Positions 23,383 through 35,103 of a DNA stretch of 64,000 nucleotides are shown here, piece after piece (the first letter of the stretch is position 1; each line of letters begins with the position of its first letter). The position numbers were made by a program, and so were the translations under genes. Source of the DNA: Lycorma delicatula (lineage: Eukaryota > Arthropoda > Insecta > Hemiptera > Fulgoridae). The notes below the pieces were generated by a model. The model was not told the origin of the DNA. It ran no database searches and saw only the letters and a program-made list of their open reading frames with translations. The DNA lies in contig NC_134465.1 of assembly GCF_047948215.1 (NCBI RefSeq), positions 45,887,446 to 45,951,445 on the forward strand, read 5' to 3'.

Positions 23383-26300
23383 CTAAAAATAAAAATAGAT
23401 AATGAAAATAATGAACATACATGAAGTTTAAGAAAAAATTTGTATTCATTAAAAATATCTCCAACTAACCAAAAAAATATTTAACTCAATCTGTCTGTCT
23501 CCTAACTAAATCATTGTAATCGACTTAACATGAAATATAGGTAACATTCCAAGATGCTCAACAGCCATGCTGTTGATGACAAGAATCCTGGACTATTTGG
23601 AAAAGTGAGAAATGAAGTATTTTCTTAATATTTTCTCTAAGCTGAATATACTACTGCAGGTAAAACACTACTTTTTCACTGAAATGCAGTATACATCTTT
23701 AATTTTTTTTTTAATAAACTTTTGTAACTAAAAAAATTAAACTGAACATGTAATTTATCAGTTGCCCCCTGCTCAGCATTCACTCAGCATTTTTAAGTAT
23801 CACTTTCTAAAGTTTAACATAAAGCAAAAGCTGACTCAGACAGTTTAAGTTGAGATTTTTATAAGTTATATCTTAAAAAATTCTCAATAGTTGATTACTG
23901 AAAACTTTTCAACTAAACAGTTTGGATCCAAAGTTTGAAAAAAAATGTTCATTGGGTATTTTCTTATCTTTCTTTATAAAATAATATTTAATAGCTTTTG
24001 TAGATAAAAGTTCATTTATTTATAAAAGATGTAAAAAAAAAAAAAAATAAAGAGTTTTAAAACTAGTAAAATAAATGTCTCTTAAATTTGACTTACAATA
24101 ATTAATCACAAATAAAACAAAAGATAACATTACAAATTTTCCCAGCAAGTGTTCAATGTGAACATCTTTCACACCTTTCATTCTAAAAGTGTTTAATGTG
24201 ATCATCTTTTAGTGTTTAATGTGTGCAGCACACATCACCTAACAGATAAGGAGAGTTCACCCCACACTTTAACTGACTTGTCTGGAGTAATGGAAGCAAC
24301 AGCTTCTTAAAACTGTGCCTAAAACCGAGTAAGTCCGGCAGCAGAAAAATCACATAATTCAGAATAAGTGACCTTGGAGACCACCACAGACAAGGTCTGC
24401 CATTGGGTCTATGCAGACTGATCCAATGGTCGGGAAAACCTCATTCAACTGAGTTATGCCAGAAAGGAGGCACGCCCAAACAAAATTCTCTGGTTTCTTT
24501 TGCAGTTGAGGAAAGAGTCATGTATGAAGCACATCCAATTAAGTAACTTCTCTTATGCTTGCTTCAGTGAAAAAAAAAAACCAGCCTGTTAACCTGCTGT
24601 TGGGGTATCAAGAGCTGTAAATGGTATGGACACACATCCCTTACTGTTATCACTAGTTTGTGACTGGTTTTCCTAACAGTTTTTTAGGACTACACTGGTA
24701 AGACTCCCTTGACACATTCCACATTTTCTTCAAACACCCATGATCATCAAGTACTCTTCACTTTACAGAGACATCCGGTCATTTTAAACAGATTATGCTA
24801 TTGATGAATATCATTGTCACTTGAGGGATTACAGTTAAACTTTCTACCAAATGTACAATGAACTGTAACTACAGATTTACAATTAGAAAACAGAAAAATA
24901 CTTACGGCCATGCACGCAATTAAAACTGTCCTATTTGTTCTTGAATTTTAGAATTAAATCAACACTATATACCTCATCCCTGAGATATTACAAAAATTGA
25001 AATCCCAATATTCTTTCTTGTAAGCCCAGTATTACAACATTGAAACATCATACAATTCTAATAATACAACATTCCACTTTTTTTAACTAAACAGCTGACT
25101 AACTACTTTAATCTGGTTTCAAAATAATTAATGATTAACATGTAGACTAGGTCTACATAATGTATTACTCAACCAAGTTTATCTTTTATATTCTGCTCCA
25201 GTATTAAACTAATCAAGGTTTCATTTAACAAAACTTACAAGCACATAATTTTCCTTTATCAGTTAACATAGCCTAATAAGAAAAAAAGAATTGTGAAAAA
25301 ACATCAAGAAAAAACTAATGGAAGGGAAAAAAATCAGAAAAAACTTAAAGGACCTGGAAGAACTGTAATATCAAGAGGTATTTATAGACTAAACCTAATT
25401 TAAATAAAAGAATACAGGAATTATGGTATTGATGAATATCATTGTCACTTGAGGGATTACAGTTAAACTTTCTACCAAATGTACAATGAACTGTAACTAC
25501 AGATTTACAATTAGAAAACAGAAAAATACTTACGGCCATGCACGCAATTAAAACTGTCCTATTTGTTCTTGAATTTTAGAATTAAATCAATACTATATAC
25601 CTCATCCCTGAGATATTACAAAAATTGAAATCCCAATATTCTTTCTTGTAAGCCCAGTATTACAACATTGAAACATCATACAATTCTAATAATACAACAT
25701 TCCACTTATATATTCACTTACAATATTCCACTTATATAGTTATGGGCTAAAAAAACTATATGGGCGGGGTGGAGGCCCCTAAAAAAACCTTTTTTTTTGC
25801 GTTTGGTATTTATCATGTAAAAATCTGAAGTTTGATGTAAAAATAACTGAAATTGAATCCTAATTTTTATTTATGTAAAATTATTTATATTTGTAATTAA
25901 ATATAATGAGCAAAATGTGCATAATTTATTTAATTTTTATTATTATATAAACATTATATTTATTTTTATAAAAACAAATTTTATACATAAAAGCATTTAT
26001 AAATTATGCTGGGATGTCCATTTCATAAAAATAATTTTTATGGTTTGTTTTAACATAGAAATTATTTTTAAGTTGAAGTTGCCTCGCCATCAATTCTAAT
26101 GAGAGTGAGAATTCACTTCTTGAGACAAAAAAAAAATTATCTTTAAAACGCTATACAGAATTTAAATATGTAAGAAACCAATCATACGAAGTTAGACCAG
26201 ATGATACTTTTGGGCATCCATGTACTTTGAAAATTAGTACATTGAAAATAATCTGATGAATAGATCAGTAAAAGGCAGTATTTAGTTTATACTAATAAAA

Positions 26301-29300
26301 GATATAGAAATAGTATCTTAACAACTTTTTATAGAACACACATCTATTTAGTAATATTAAAAATGCTGTGTGTTTCAAATTGAATATCAGGGTTTTAAAG
26401 TTACATAATATTTCATAAGTTTCATAAGTTTAACTGATTAATATACATGAAAAGAAAAAGCAACTAAGAGAGTTTTAGCTATGCACAAGCTCATAAACTG
26501 TTTCCTGTACCTTCTACTTGAAAGCACTAGTAGCAAAAACAGTGGCCCCACAACAGAAAGCCTTCTTTGTTTTGTAGTTTGCAAAGTGTGAATCTGTAAT
26601 TACCGTTCAACGTGCATTCAGATTGAAGTTTCGTTGTGATCCCTTGACTATCAATAATATTTGTAGATGGAATAAACATTGAAACCGCTGGCTGTATTTG
26701 TAAAGGGAAGAGTACAGGATGACTGAGTGTGTCCGAAGACAATATTGAACGTGTAAGAGAGACTTTTTGTGTGTAGTCCTAGGAAATCCATCAGGATGGT
26801 TAGCTGTGAATTAGCAATTCCAGTGATATCTGTGTAGGTTTTTAAAGAAGCGCTTACAACTATGTTCATATTGTTTACAGCTGTTACAAGCTTTAACGCC
26901 AACAGATTATGTCTGATGTCCTAAATTCACAAATAAAATGATGCACCGTGATGATGAAAACTTTCTTTATCATGTCGTATTCAATGACAAATCAATATTT
27001 CATGTTAATTGAAAAGTAAACACCCATAATGTGTGTATCTGGGGATCACCAAGTTCTCATGAAATATCACAGTGTGAACGAAACTCCTTAAAACTGAATA
27101 TTGTTTGTGCCGTATCCCGACTGCAAGTTTACAGGCCATTCTTTTTCATGGAAACAAGTGTAAGTGGAATGAGCTATTTTGATGTGCTACAACCTATGGC
27201 TCTTTCCTTATCTGCAATACAAATTAGAGAATTTTATTTGCCAAAAAAAGATGATGCCAACACAGGCATAATGCGGAATGTGATTGATTGAATGAAATTC
27301 TTCTTGACCACTGGATTGGTCACCGGGGACCAGATGATAGGGCTTGTTTGCTGTATCCTCCACATTCATATCTGATCTGACTGCATGAAATTTTTTTCTT
27401 TAGGGGTTTATAAAGGATCAAGTGCACGTGCCACCATTACCAGCTGACCTACCCAACTTGAAACAGAGGATTAAAGCAGCTGTCACATTAATTATTCCAG
27501 ACTTGCTGATTAAAGCATAGGATGAACTCTCCTATTGGCTGGATGTGTGCTGCATAACAAGTGGTGCTCATATTGAACACTTATAGGGAAAAGTTTGAGT
27601 TGCTTTTTAATTTCATGTGTAATTTATCAATATAAAAAATCTTAATAACTTTAAACCCTGATATTTATTTTGAAACACACGGTATAAAGATTACTTTATC
27701 TTCAATAATAATCAACAATCTCATTACTGTAATAGTAAACATAAAAAAAATAGTTAATTTGTTGTATTTATACAATCCAAACTTTTTTTAGATTTCTCTT
27801 TCATACCTTGTAAACAACAAACCAGTTATCAAAACCTTTTTCCTGTTTAGACTCTGGGAATCGCCATCAGGTATTACTTCAGGGATGAATGAGGAAGTAT
27901 GAGTGTAAGTGAAGTGTAGTCTCAGGTCGACCATTTCTGAGATGTGTGTTTAATTGAAACCCAACCACCAAAGATCACTGGTATCGACGATCTAGTATTC
28001 AAACCCATATAAAAGTAACTGCCTTTACTAGGATTTGAACCTAAGAACTCTCGACTTCAAAATCAGCTGATTTGCAAAGACACATTCACCACTAGACCAA
28101 CCCGGTGGTTCAGTCATCAATATTACATTTACGTAACACAACTTTGACATTCTAGAAACAATTTTACTGTACTTTGTTTTCCCTTTATATTAAGGCCTGT
28201 TCCCTGAAAATATATTTAAAATTAAATTACAAGACTAATTTTTAAAGTTAGAACTATTTGCGTATTTTAATAATATGAGTCAATGCTTTGAGATGCAACA
28301 TGATTATGAACTAGATTGTGCTTTCTTAACTTCAATCTGTGATGCTATCAATTAGCTTAAAGCTCTTGAAAGTATCAGCAGCATTTAGTTAATTACGTCG
28401 ATCATAGTCAGTCAATTGACAATTCAAGAATTTTTGAAGTAAGAAATACAAATGAATGATTAGTCAAAACATTATTGAACACTAATTCTGAAGTATAGAT
28501 TTTTAAAAAGATAATCTAATTACAAATAATGTACGCTTCTTTAATTGAAAGAACAGTATACCTGATATAATGAATTTCCAGTAATATAAGATGTTACATA
28601 ATGTGAACCAAAACTTCTAATAAATTCACCGACAGAATTTTCATCGCCAACTTTAACATCATTTACTTGTTTTGCTACAGCATCCTGAAGTTGAATTTTT
28701 TCAGGTGTAATTTTTTCTGGTATACTAACAGCTTCATGATGTCTTGCAACACGTACAAGAACATAACAGTGTTCACCCACAACAAAATTTGATTCTATAC
28801 CTGAAAACAAAAATAAATAGTTTGTATATTTTTATTATATTTAACATTTCTGATCGAGAAGCAGACAACAAATTTTTCTGTTTTATCATGAAGAAAATCT
28901 TGAGTTCCCTAAATCTACAATTTAGGGAACTTTAGAACTCTGTAAATCAATATCGACATTAAAAACATGGAAAAAAATTGTTTAACCTTAGCTCTGGCAA
29001 TCACCTCTTCATGTGTAAATCATTAAATGGTTTGTAACCAGCAAGAGAACACGATGCTATTGAAATCTACTTCATTATATCGTTTTAATTATAATTTTTT
29101 TAATTCTGCATGCTACGTGTCTTTTCAACAGATTTCATCTCTTTTTTCCATGTGATGGCAGCACTGTCAAAAATAATGAATGTGCAATCAATATTTTCAG
29201 CGATGTTAGATCTGTAGTTTAAATTTGGCAGTTGAGCAGTTCAGTTAAATGAAGATATTAAAGAAGCCTTTTGGCGAGTATATTTTTTTAACACCAAGGG

Positions 29301-32300
29301 TTTATGAGTGGATGGTTTCGAATAGATTGGTTAGACATCCTAATACATCAACAATCAATGAAATAAAAACCATCTGAAAATGTTAACATTGGGGATTTCC
29401 ATTAAAAAAAATTTTGTTAACCGCCGTATTTGAAAAATGGCAGAGATCTGAAATATGCCATAGGGGATACTTTCAATGCATTCAAAAGTCGAGGAAAAGT
29501 TCCTCATTTTAAGTAATTTGTAGATTTTCTTGTTTATGAAATTAAAAAGAACACCCAATACAATAAAGAGATTTCTTGCACTTACCATAGATACCATTAA
29601 TGAACAACACTTATGAATAAAATTATTATTAATGTTGTATTCCATTTAACAGAGATTAATATTATCGCCAAAATTACAAGCAAACTCAGATCCTACCAAA
29701 TGTGATATACCCATTACCACAATATTTTTTCAAAATTATTTTTAACTGTAATTAAGTCCTTTATAAAAACTGAAACATTTCAACTCATTAAAACAAAAGT
29801 TAAAAATGTTAAATTATATTAAATAAATAATTAAATGATTTAATATAAAATTTTTATAAATGTATAATTAAAAAAAAACGCAAAACATTTATTTACTTAT
29901 TGTTTATATAATATTGCATGATGTTTATTATCTTTATGAAAAGGATTATTTACATATAAAAAATAAATTGGAATGAATTACCAAGATTACGAGCGATGAT
30001 ATTTGGAGACCAACTGGCTGTAAATGCACGCCAAGGTTCATCAAGTCTCTCGATAGTAAAATCCCTGAAATAAGCTTGAAGTAATTGTTGAATATTATCA
30101 CAGAATTCCATATGAAAATCACCCTGGAAAATTGGTTTTGATACCGCATTTGTCGATTGCCGAGGTAAACTGAAAACAAAATAATGAAATCATTTAATAA
30201 TGAAAATTTTATAAAATTACAAAAGTAGGTTTTTATAAGTTTATAAAAAGCATAAGTTTATCAATCCTGCATCAGTGTTACACATAGGGAGGGAGTGTAG
30301 ATTCATAGGAAGGGATTTTATTTACTTTAAATTGAAATACTGACCAGGATAACCACTTAAATTTTAAGTTAGATTATTTTTTTAATTTTTGAAATTCTTT
30401 CCTATTTCCGAAGTAATATGTTGGAGGAGTTCAAGTTAGAACTTTTCATCCTCAACAGTATAGAATAACTGACATGTATTACATGAGAAAATGTGGATAT
30501 ACAGATTATCCCAGTAGTAAACAAGATAACTTTTTTAAAAATTTACACTAGTCCAAAACATTTAATAAGTTAAATAAACCTTATATCTACTGAAAGAATT
30601 TGTGTTAGAAAGGTGAGGAAATATGTAGTTAAATTAAAGAACACTGATTAATTATTTAAAAGACGGAAGTGAACGTTGTAATTAATAGAATTTTTGTTTG
30701 CATCAACTGATTTTGATCACCAGCTGAAGTTAGGTAAGTGTAACTAGACTTATAAAATATATAAGCCAAATATCACTTACATTAGTACACACCTAAGTGA
30801 ATATATATATTTTGGAACATAATTATACATGACACTAAGGTAAAATCTGGAATGAAAAAGCCTCAGCATTTACCTGGGAAAATCAAGGTGAACCATAAAA
30901 AATCTTGATAGATCATTACAAAATTATACAAAAAAATAAAAAATAAAAATAGAACTTGCTAAAATATACACATAATTTCACATTGTGTGAAATTTCAAAT
31001 TAGATGAAAAATTATCTTGAGAATGATCTGGCATTCAAATTTCACACAGTGAAACCGAACTTTGACTGTGCTTACATAATAACTTTTGTTATTATGCTTA
31101 CGTACATTCTTGTCTGTAATATCAACTCTTGTGGCCCTCTCATAAAGTGAATGAGTTTTTAAGATGCAGAAATGATCATTAGACAACTCTTTGTCTAACT
31201 GTTAATGAATGTGTAATTTTTGCTAAAAAGAATAGTCATTTATTTATAAAAATAAAAATTACACTTCTATCGAACCAGACATGAAAACTATTTTTGTGTA
31301 ATTCAGTACTTCAGGTTATGTGAAAGGGCTTTTTTTTGCTGTTTATAATAAAATAACTGAACCATTTAAAAAATCATTTACGAATTTATTTTAAATACAA
31401 TTAAAATATTCCATTATATAGAAAATATATTACTGTCAAGTTTTTAAATAACAATAAATATAATAAAAAAAAAAAAAAAAATCGCCAGATTTTCTTCACA
31501 TATGTTGCTCAAATAATTTTCATTAATACAATTTGAATTTTCCCTTATTTTACATAATTTTACCTTCGTGTATTTAATATTATTATTATTTTATGTTTTA
31601 AATAATTAATCTGGGTTTTACTCGCATCAATTTTTTTATTTTATAATTAATTGTATTTTGAGAATTTGCATTGATCAAGGTTTAACCATGGTTTTCCTTG
31701 TTCCTTCTAGGAAAATGCTAGGACAGTTCTATTTTATGTAGAGTAGATGTTTGTAAGAGTAGTAAATGTCTGTATAAAACAAATTTCACATGACGCGTAA
31801 AAAAAATATGTTCATCATTAATTGAATTATATCTATTCAATTAGCAAAACTTAATTACCCAACGATCAGAAACTGAAAAGAAGAAAACAGAAGTACTTGA
31901 TACCTTCCATTTGAATAACAAGTGGATGAAAAAATTTAATAACGAAATATAATAGAGGTTAGAAACAAATTGTAGTATAATTGAACAATAGTTGCAAAAT
32001 ATATGTGAAGCCCAAGAATTATACTGGTCCACTACTTTCGTACCAAAATAATGCTGATAGGCAGTCTTCACAAGAGACATCAGATTGCATTTCTGTTGAT
32101 GAAAATGCTGATTGTTCTTCATGACAAATGTAATTGTTCACTGAATTTACATATTTTTGTGGCATTTTGATTTAACAAATTTTTCACTTCAAAAACACTC
32201 GAAAACCAGAAATTCTGCACTAATTACAGCACAAACAATATGAAACCGAATCACAACAATAGTAATAATGTTTATAACATACAAACAGCTGGAGAATGGT

Positions 32301-35091
32301 GTGTTTTGTCATTTAACAGGTGTGACAACTCCAAAAACAAAATTACCGCCAAAGAAAAGTGTAGATCAGGTAAAAAATGATGTCATTGTATCTCCAAAGC
32401 AAGAGCCAATCAGTAATTTTTCTGTAGATTTTTCAATTCAGCAGATGGAAATACATAAGTATATGCTATTTTTGAGCCCGAAACATTTTCATTGTTGGGC
32501 AGTGAAATTCATCACATTCAAGAGTTATCACTATGCCGGCCTCTGTGGCACAAGTGGTAGCATCTCGGTCTTTCATCCAGAGGTCCTGGGTTTGAATCCC
32601 TGTCAGGTATGGCATTTTCACACACACTACAAATCACCCATCTCATCCTCTGAAGCAATACCTAATGATAGTCCCAGAGGTTAAACAAGAAAAAAAAACT
32701 TATTTCAGTTCTTTAAAACTTTAATAACCCATCTTAAATATTGTGTACTAATATTTTATATTCCATAAAATAAAACTGCAGATGACCTGAATAATCGTCA
32801 CTTCCAAAAACAATAATCTTAATTATTCTCAAGAATAATCAATATCTTATACCAGGCTTACTGGGAAGTATTAAGTGATTTTCCATTGCCTTCACTGAGA
32901 CAAGAATATTGGTTAGTTAATTAACATCATACTCTCAGAGAAAGCAACTCTAGTCTCAGTTTATGACAACTGTAAGAGAGGCTTGTACATTTAGTTTAAA
33001 CCAACAAATTAATTTATATTTTTCTGCTGTGAAACAGTATACTATTTCTTCACTGCCTCAAATCAAAAGGGTAAATCTTAGATATATATAAAAAAGTATA
33101 AATGAAACATTTGATTAATGAGGGTTTTAGAAAAAAATCTTAGCAATAAGAAATGTGAAATCAAATAGAATAGAGGTATAGATCTGTAGGACTCTATGTG
33201 AACAGGTTGTTTTGTATTATGCTGTTTGTTACACCATTATGCTTACTTATGGGCAAGTTATAAAATTTTAAAATGAATAAAAAAATCAATATTGCTGTTG
33301 ATTTTTACAATGTGAAATTTTTTAAAACAGTAGAATGGTGTGCATGATGAACTTTCTTGTTGATTCTCAAAATTATGGACTAGAAGAAGAGGAAAAACTT
33401 GGTAATCAAATAAAAAAATATAATAAAAATAAAACTTAGTCACATCTCGCATTTTAAACTTACTTTATTTGGATATTTCTAGAGAAGTTTATTGTAAAGT
33501 CATGTCCAACATTTAGGATATAACAGATTCTGTGAATGCTAGGTAACAATACTTTATCACACACTACAAACAAACACTATAGGAGTTCATGTTGGAATTT
33601 TTGATACTTTACAGAAGTATATACTTTGTATATACACAAGTATACATTAAGAAGTATAACTTCTCAATCTGACTGTCACCAGTGATGAAAAATGGGTGTT
33701 GTTTTGCAGTCTGAAGATGAAACACTAATTAGAGTGACATCACCATCATTCATTTAAAAAAATCATAAAAATGATTATAAGCAACCTTTTTCTGCATGCA
33801 TGTCGAAAGTTGTGATCTTTGAGGATTGGTTTTTTACTATTCTGTTGATTTCATATAAATAAACACAAAAAAAAAACTTAAAAAATTGGAAATAGTTTTT
33901 TAGTAATTACATGTGGATTGTTGCTATCAGGAGTTATTGCTATTCACAACTTACCGGATGAAACAGATTAATTTGGATGAATAACCTCTTTTCAGTTATT
34001 AAATATATAAATAGTCATCTTCCCCCTTTAATTTTATTATCAACTAATTTTTTTTATGTATCATACAAAAATAATCAAACTGATCTTTTATAGTCAACGA
34101 CATTCAATTTAGCAAATCACATAACTGTCTTAAGAGGTCGAAAACAATGGAAACTGATATACAGTATGATTATTGATCTAGTCAATGTTATTAGACTTAC
34201 TAAAAGATGTTCTTACTTTTTTTATTTTTATTTATGGTTTATATAGTAGTGAGAGTGATGAGATTTGAACTGCAGTAAACATTTCAGGAGTCATAAGAAC
34301 GCTATAGTTGAATCTGGGAATGATTGGTTCAGTAGTTTTCACGGTTATCAGAAACAAATGAAAAAGACGTTGTCTCTTTATATAGTAGTGAGATTTGTTA
34401 CGCTTATATTTCTGTTTGAAGTATATATGTATTTCTGTTTTATTATCTTTTACTAGTTGGTTTATTTATAACATCATCTCTCAGGGCTCCCTCAAAAAGT
34501 TTTTAAGATACAAAAATATGTTGTTAGATCACTGTTTGGTACTCGTAAATATGAATCATATTTAGAAAATTAAATATGCTACTCTCCCTTTGTTTATACT
34601 TTTGAATGTGAAATCTTTCCAAAATGGAAGAGTAAAATTCTTAAATGATAGTAGCATGAATTTGGAAGAGCAAGCAAGACATCCAAACCTAAGAGATATG
34701 TTAAAGTATGCTACTTTATTTAGAAAATTAATTTAATTGTAACACTTCCATACTAAATATTTTTACAATCTAATAGTCATGACTTTTTAAGATAGCTCCC
34801 ATATTTAAAACCGATATAAAATTATCATATTTGTGTTAATAAAAAGTAATCCATATTTACATACCTTTGTCTTATGGTTACTTGTTTGAAAACATCTACG
34901 ATCGGTTCTCGAAAAATCCATGTATGGTCTGTATCGTTTCTTGGAACAACTCTCATACTTATGCTCAAGTATCCGAACCGTCCGAATAAGTTGATTGCAC
35001 CACCGCAACGTACTTCGCCTGTTGTAAGCCATGTTTGAACTATTATTATGAATAATATTATTACTGTTTTCATAATATGTTGGGCCACCAT
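22987..35091 (-). CDS. tsl: torso-like, secreted MACPF-domain protein (4 coding exons)
   Basis: Torso-like is known from insects as a secreted perforin-like protein that acts locally to allow activation of the Torso receptor tyrosine kinase in embryonic terminal patterning, and also affects growth and developmental timing. Here the frame joins 35091-34865, 30169-29982, 28800-28562 and 23382-22987: 1050 nt, 349 residues, close to the fly protein's length as I recall it. Residues 7-25 form a hydrophobic signal peptide. The MACPF signature FGSHYVTSYITGN is at 202-214. Cysteines are at 29, 99 and 150; N-glycosylation sequons are at N52 and N268. The C-terminus is helical-looking and acidic. All three introns have GT donors and AG acceptors with phases 2, 1 and 0. 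Introns are about 4.7, 1.2 and 5.2 kb and hold transposon debris, while the exons are clean and uninterrupted, so the gene looks functional. Identity rests on recognised family motifs, not on a search. Confidence 0.93.
24020..24790 (-). pseudogene. Tc1/mariner-superfamily transposase fragment in tsl intron 3
   Basis: Minus-strand frames give an N-terminal helix-turn-helix-like stretch (KMTGCLCKVKST, EENVECVKG near 24790-24690). Further on are fragments resembling DHWIS-HRPNG and the C-terminal GVKDVHIEHLLGKF at about 24175-24130, a typical end motif of this insect transposase group. Much of the catalytic core is missing or unreadable. The 288-bp direct repeat begins right beside it at 24792. 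Confidence 0.7.
24792..25079. repeat. 288-bp direct repeat, copy 1 (tsl intron 3)
   Basis: Nearly identical to 25420-25707 at a constant offset of 628 bp. I see two mismatches (C/G at 24798 and C/T near 24963) and no indels. Neither copy resembles a known element. Confidence 0.95.
25420..25707. repeat. 288-bp direct repeat, copy 2 (tsl intron 3)
   Basis: Partner of 24792-25079. The 340-bp segment between the copies is unique in the window. No TG...CA ends suggest LTRs, so a local duplication is the simplest reading. Confidence 0.95.
25708..26363. other. tsl intron 3, unassigned
   Basis: AT-rich intronic DNA. A short GC-rich patch near 25755-25775 (gggcggggtggaggcccc) is not recognised. Confidence 0.4.
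26364..27684 (+). mobile_element. Tc1/mariner-superfamily transposon, full length but inactive (tsl intron 3)
   Basis: Terminal inverted repeats: tgctgtgtgtttcaaattga... at the left and ...gaaacacacggta at the right, both leading inward to atatcagggttttaaagtta or its complement. Transposase text includes VFNDKSIFHVN (first Asp), then an open 86-codon frame at 27031-27291 (CIWGSPSSHEISQCERNS, VCAVSRLQVYRPFFF, and KKDDAN near the second Asp). The third Asp region (YPPHSYLI) is lost. SGAHIEHL closes the protein near 27563-27586. Stops interrupt throughout. It lies opposite to tsl transcription. Confidence 0.9.
27832..28110 (-). mobile_element. SINE family A, full length (tsl intron 3)
   Basis: Diverged minus-strand copy from aacctttttcctgtttagac to accaacccggtggtt. 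A possible 10-bp target duplication with one mismatch flanks it: cagttatcaa at about 27823 and cagtcatcaa at about 28111. Confidence 0.9.
28562..28800 (-). CDS. tsl: tsl coding exon 3 (MACPF signature)
   Basis: 239 nt, residues 139-218. The acceptor is TTGTTTTCAG and the donor is CAG|GTATAC. It carries the family's most diagnostic stretch, FGSHYVTSYITGNSLYQ, at residues 202-218. This fits the MACPF signature (aromatic-G-T/S-H-aromatic-x6-G-G) except that the final Gly is Asn. The exon ends in phase 0, so Gln218 abuts Val219 of the next exon. Confidence 0.95.
28903..28931. repeat. Perfect 12-bp inverted repeat in tsl intron 2
   Basis: agttccctaaat and atttagggaact, separated by ctaca. It would form a short hairpin in either strand's RNA. 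The rest of the 1.2-kb intron 2 (28801-29981) is AT-rich with no recognised element. Confidence 0.9.
29982..30169 (-). CDS. tsl: tsl coding exon 2
   Basis: 188 nt, residues 76-139 including the two split codons (Ser76 and Gly139). The acceptor is TTTGTTTTCAG and the donor is CTTG|GTAATT. The segment includes FQGDFHMEFCDNIQQLLQ and LDEPWRAFTASWSPNIIA. Its only cysteine is Cys99. It has no in-frame stop, and it joins exon 1 (AG + T gives Ser) and exon 3 (G + GT gives Gly) without frame loss. Confidence 0.93.
30170..32534. other. tsl intron 1, 3' part
   Basis: AT-rich intronic DNA with no recognised element. An open frame from 32268 reads into the SINE at 32535, so its last third is SINE-derived. 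The upstream residues match no family I know. Confidence 0.5.
32535..32699 (+). mobile_element. SINE family B copy 2, full length (tsl intron 1)
   Basis: gccggcctctgtggcacaag head, box B-like ggtttgaatccc, then ctcatcctctgaagcaatac and tail gtcccagaggttaaacaaga plus an A-run. Inserted antisense to tsl. No clear target duplication. Confidence 0.9.
33328..33623. repeat. ~295-bp dispersed repeat (family E), copy in tsl intron 1
   Basis: Close match to 36282-36574, starting at the same point (cagtagaa versus cagcagaa) and ending near cagaagtatat. The copies differ by scattered substitutions and small indels. No coding capacity or tRNA-like head was seen. Confidence 0.93.
33624..34864. other. tsl intron 1, 5' part, with possible LINE fragment
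   Basis: 34495-34720 reads KIQKYVVRSLFGTRKYESYL, then SLCLYF-ecEIFPKWKSKIL, reminiscent of the C-terminal region of some non-LTR RT proteins, but too short and broken to be sure. Nothing else recognised. Confidence 0.35.
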
Positions 35092-35103
35092 CCCTCCAGT
35101 TAT
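34865..35103 (-). CDS. tsl: tsl coding exon 1 (signal peptide and N-terminal region)
   Basis: The ATG at 35091 begins a frame of 75 full codons plus two bases. A second in-frame Met at codon 7 (35073) gives a more canonical signal peptide start (MKTVIILFIIIVQTWLTTG), so either start is possible. Mature protein probably begins near EVRCGG. The stretch GAINLFGRFGYLSISMRVV is typical of Torso-like N-termini. The donor CAAAG|GTATGT is strong. Just 5' of the ATG, a pyrimidine-rich tract ends in TTTTTAACAG at 35104, a convincing acceptor, so this exon carries about 12 nt of leader and an upstream non-coding exon should exist. Confidence 0.92.

Noticed and set aside
24792..25707. Pair of LTRs flanking a small element
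   Set aside because: Repeats lack TG...CA ends, and no primer-binding site or polypurine tract is visible; a local duplication is simpler.
27836..28110. tRNA genes suggested by A/B boxes in the SINE heads
   Set aside because: The heads cannot fold as full tRNAs (the anticodon arm is replaced by a palindrome) and are attached to repeated SINE bodies. No genuine tRNA gene was found in the window.
34495..34720. Possible Jockey-like LINE C-terminus in tsl intron 1
   Set aside because: Similarity is short and frame-shifted; kept only as a low-confidence note in the intron entry.
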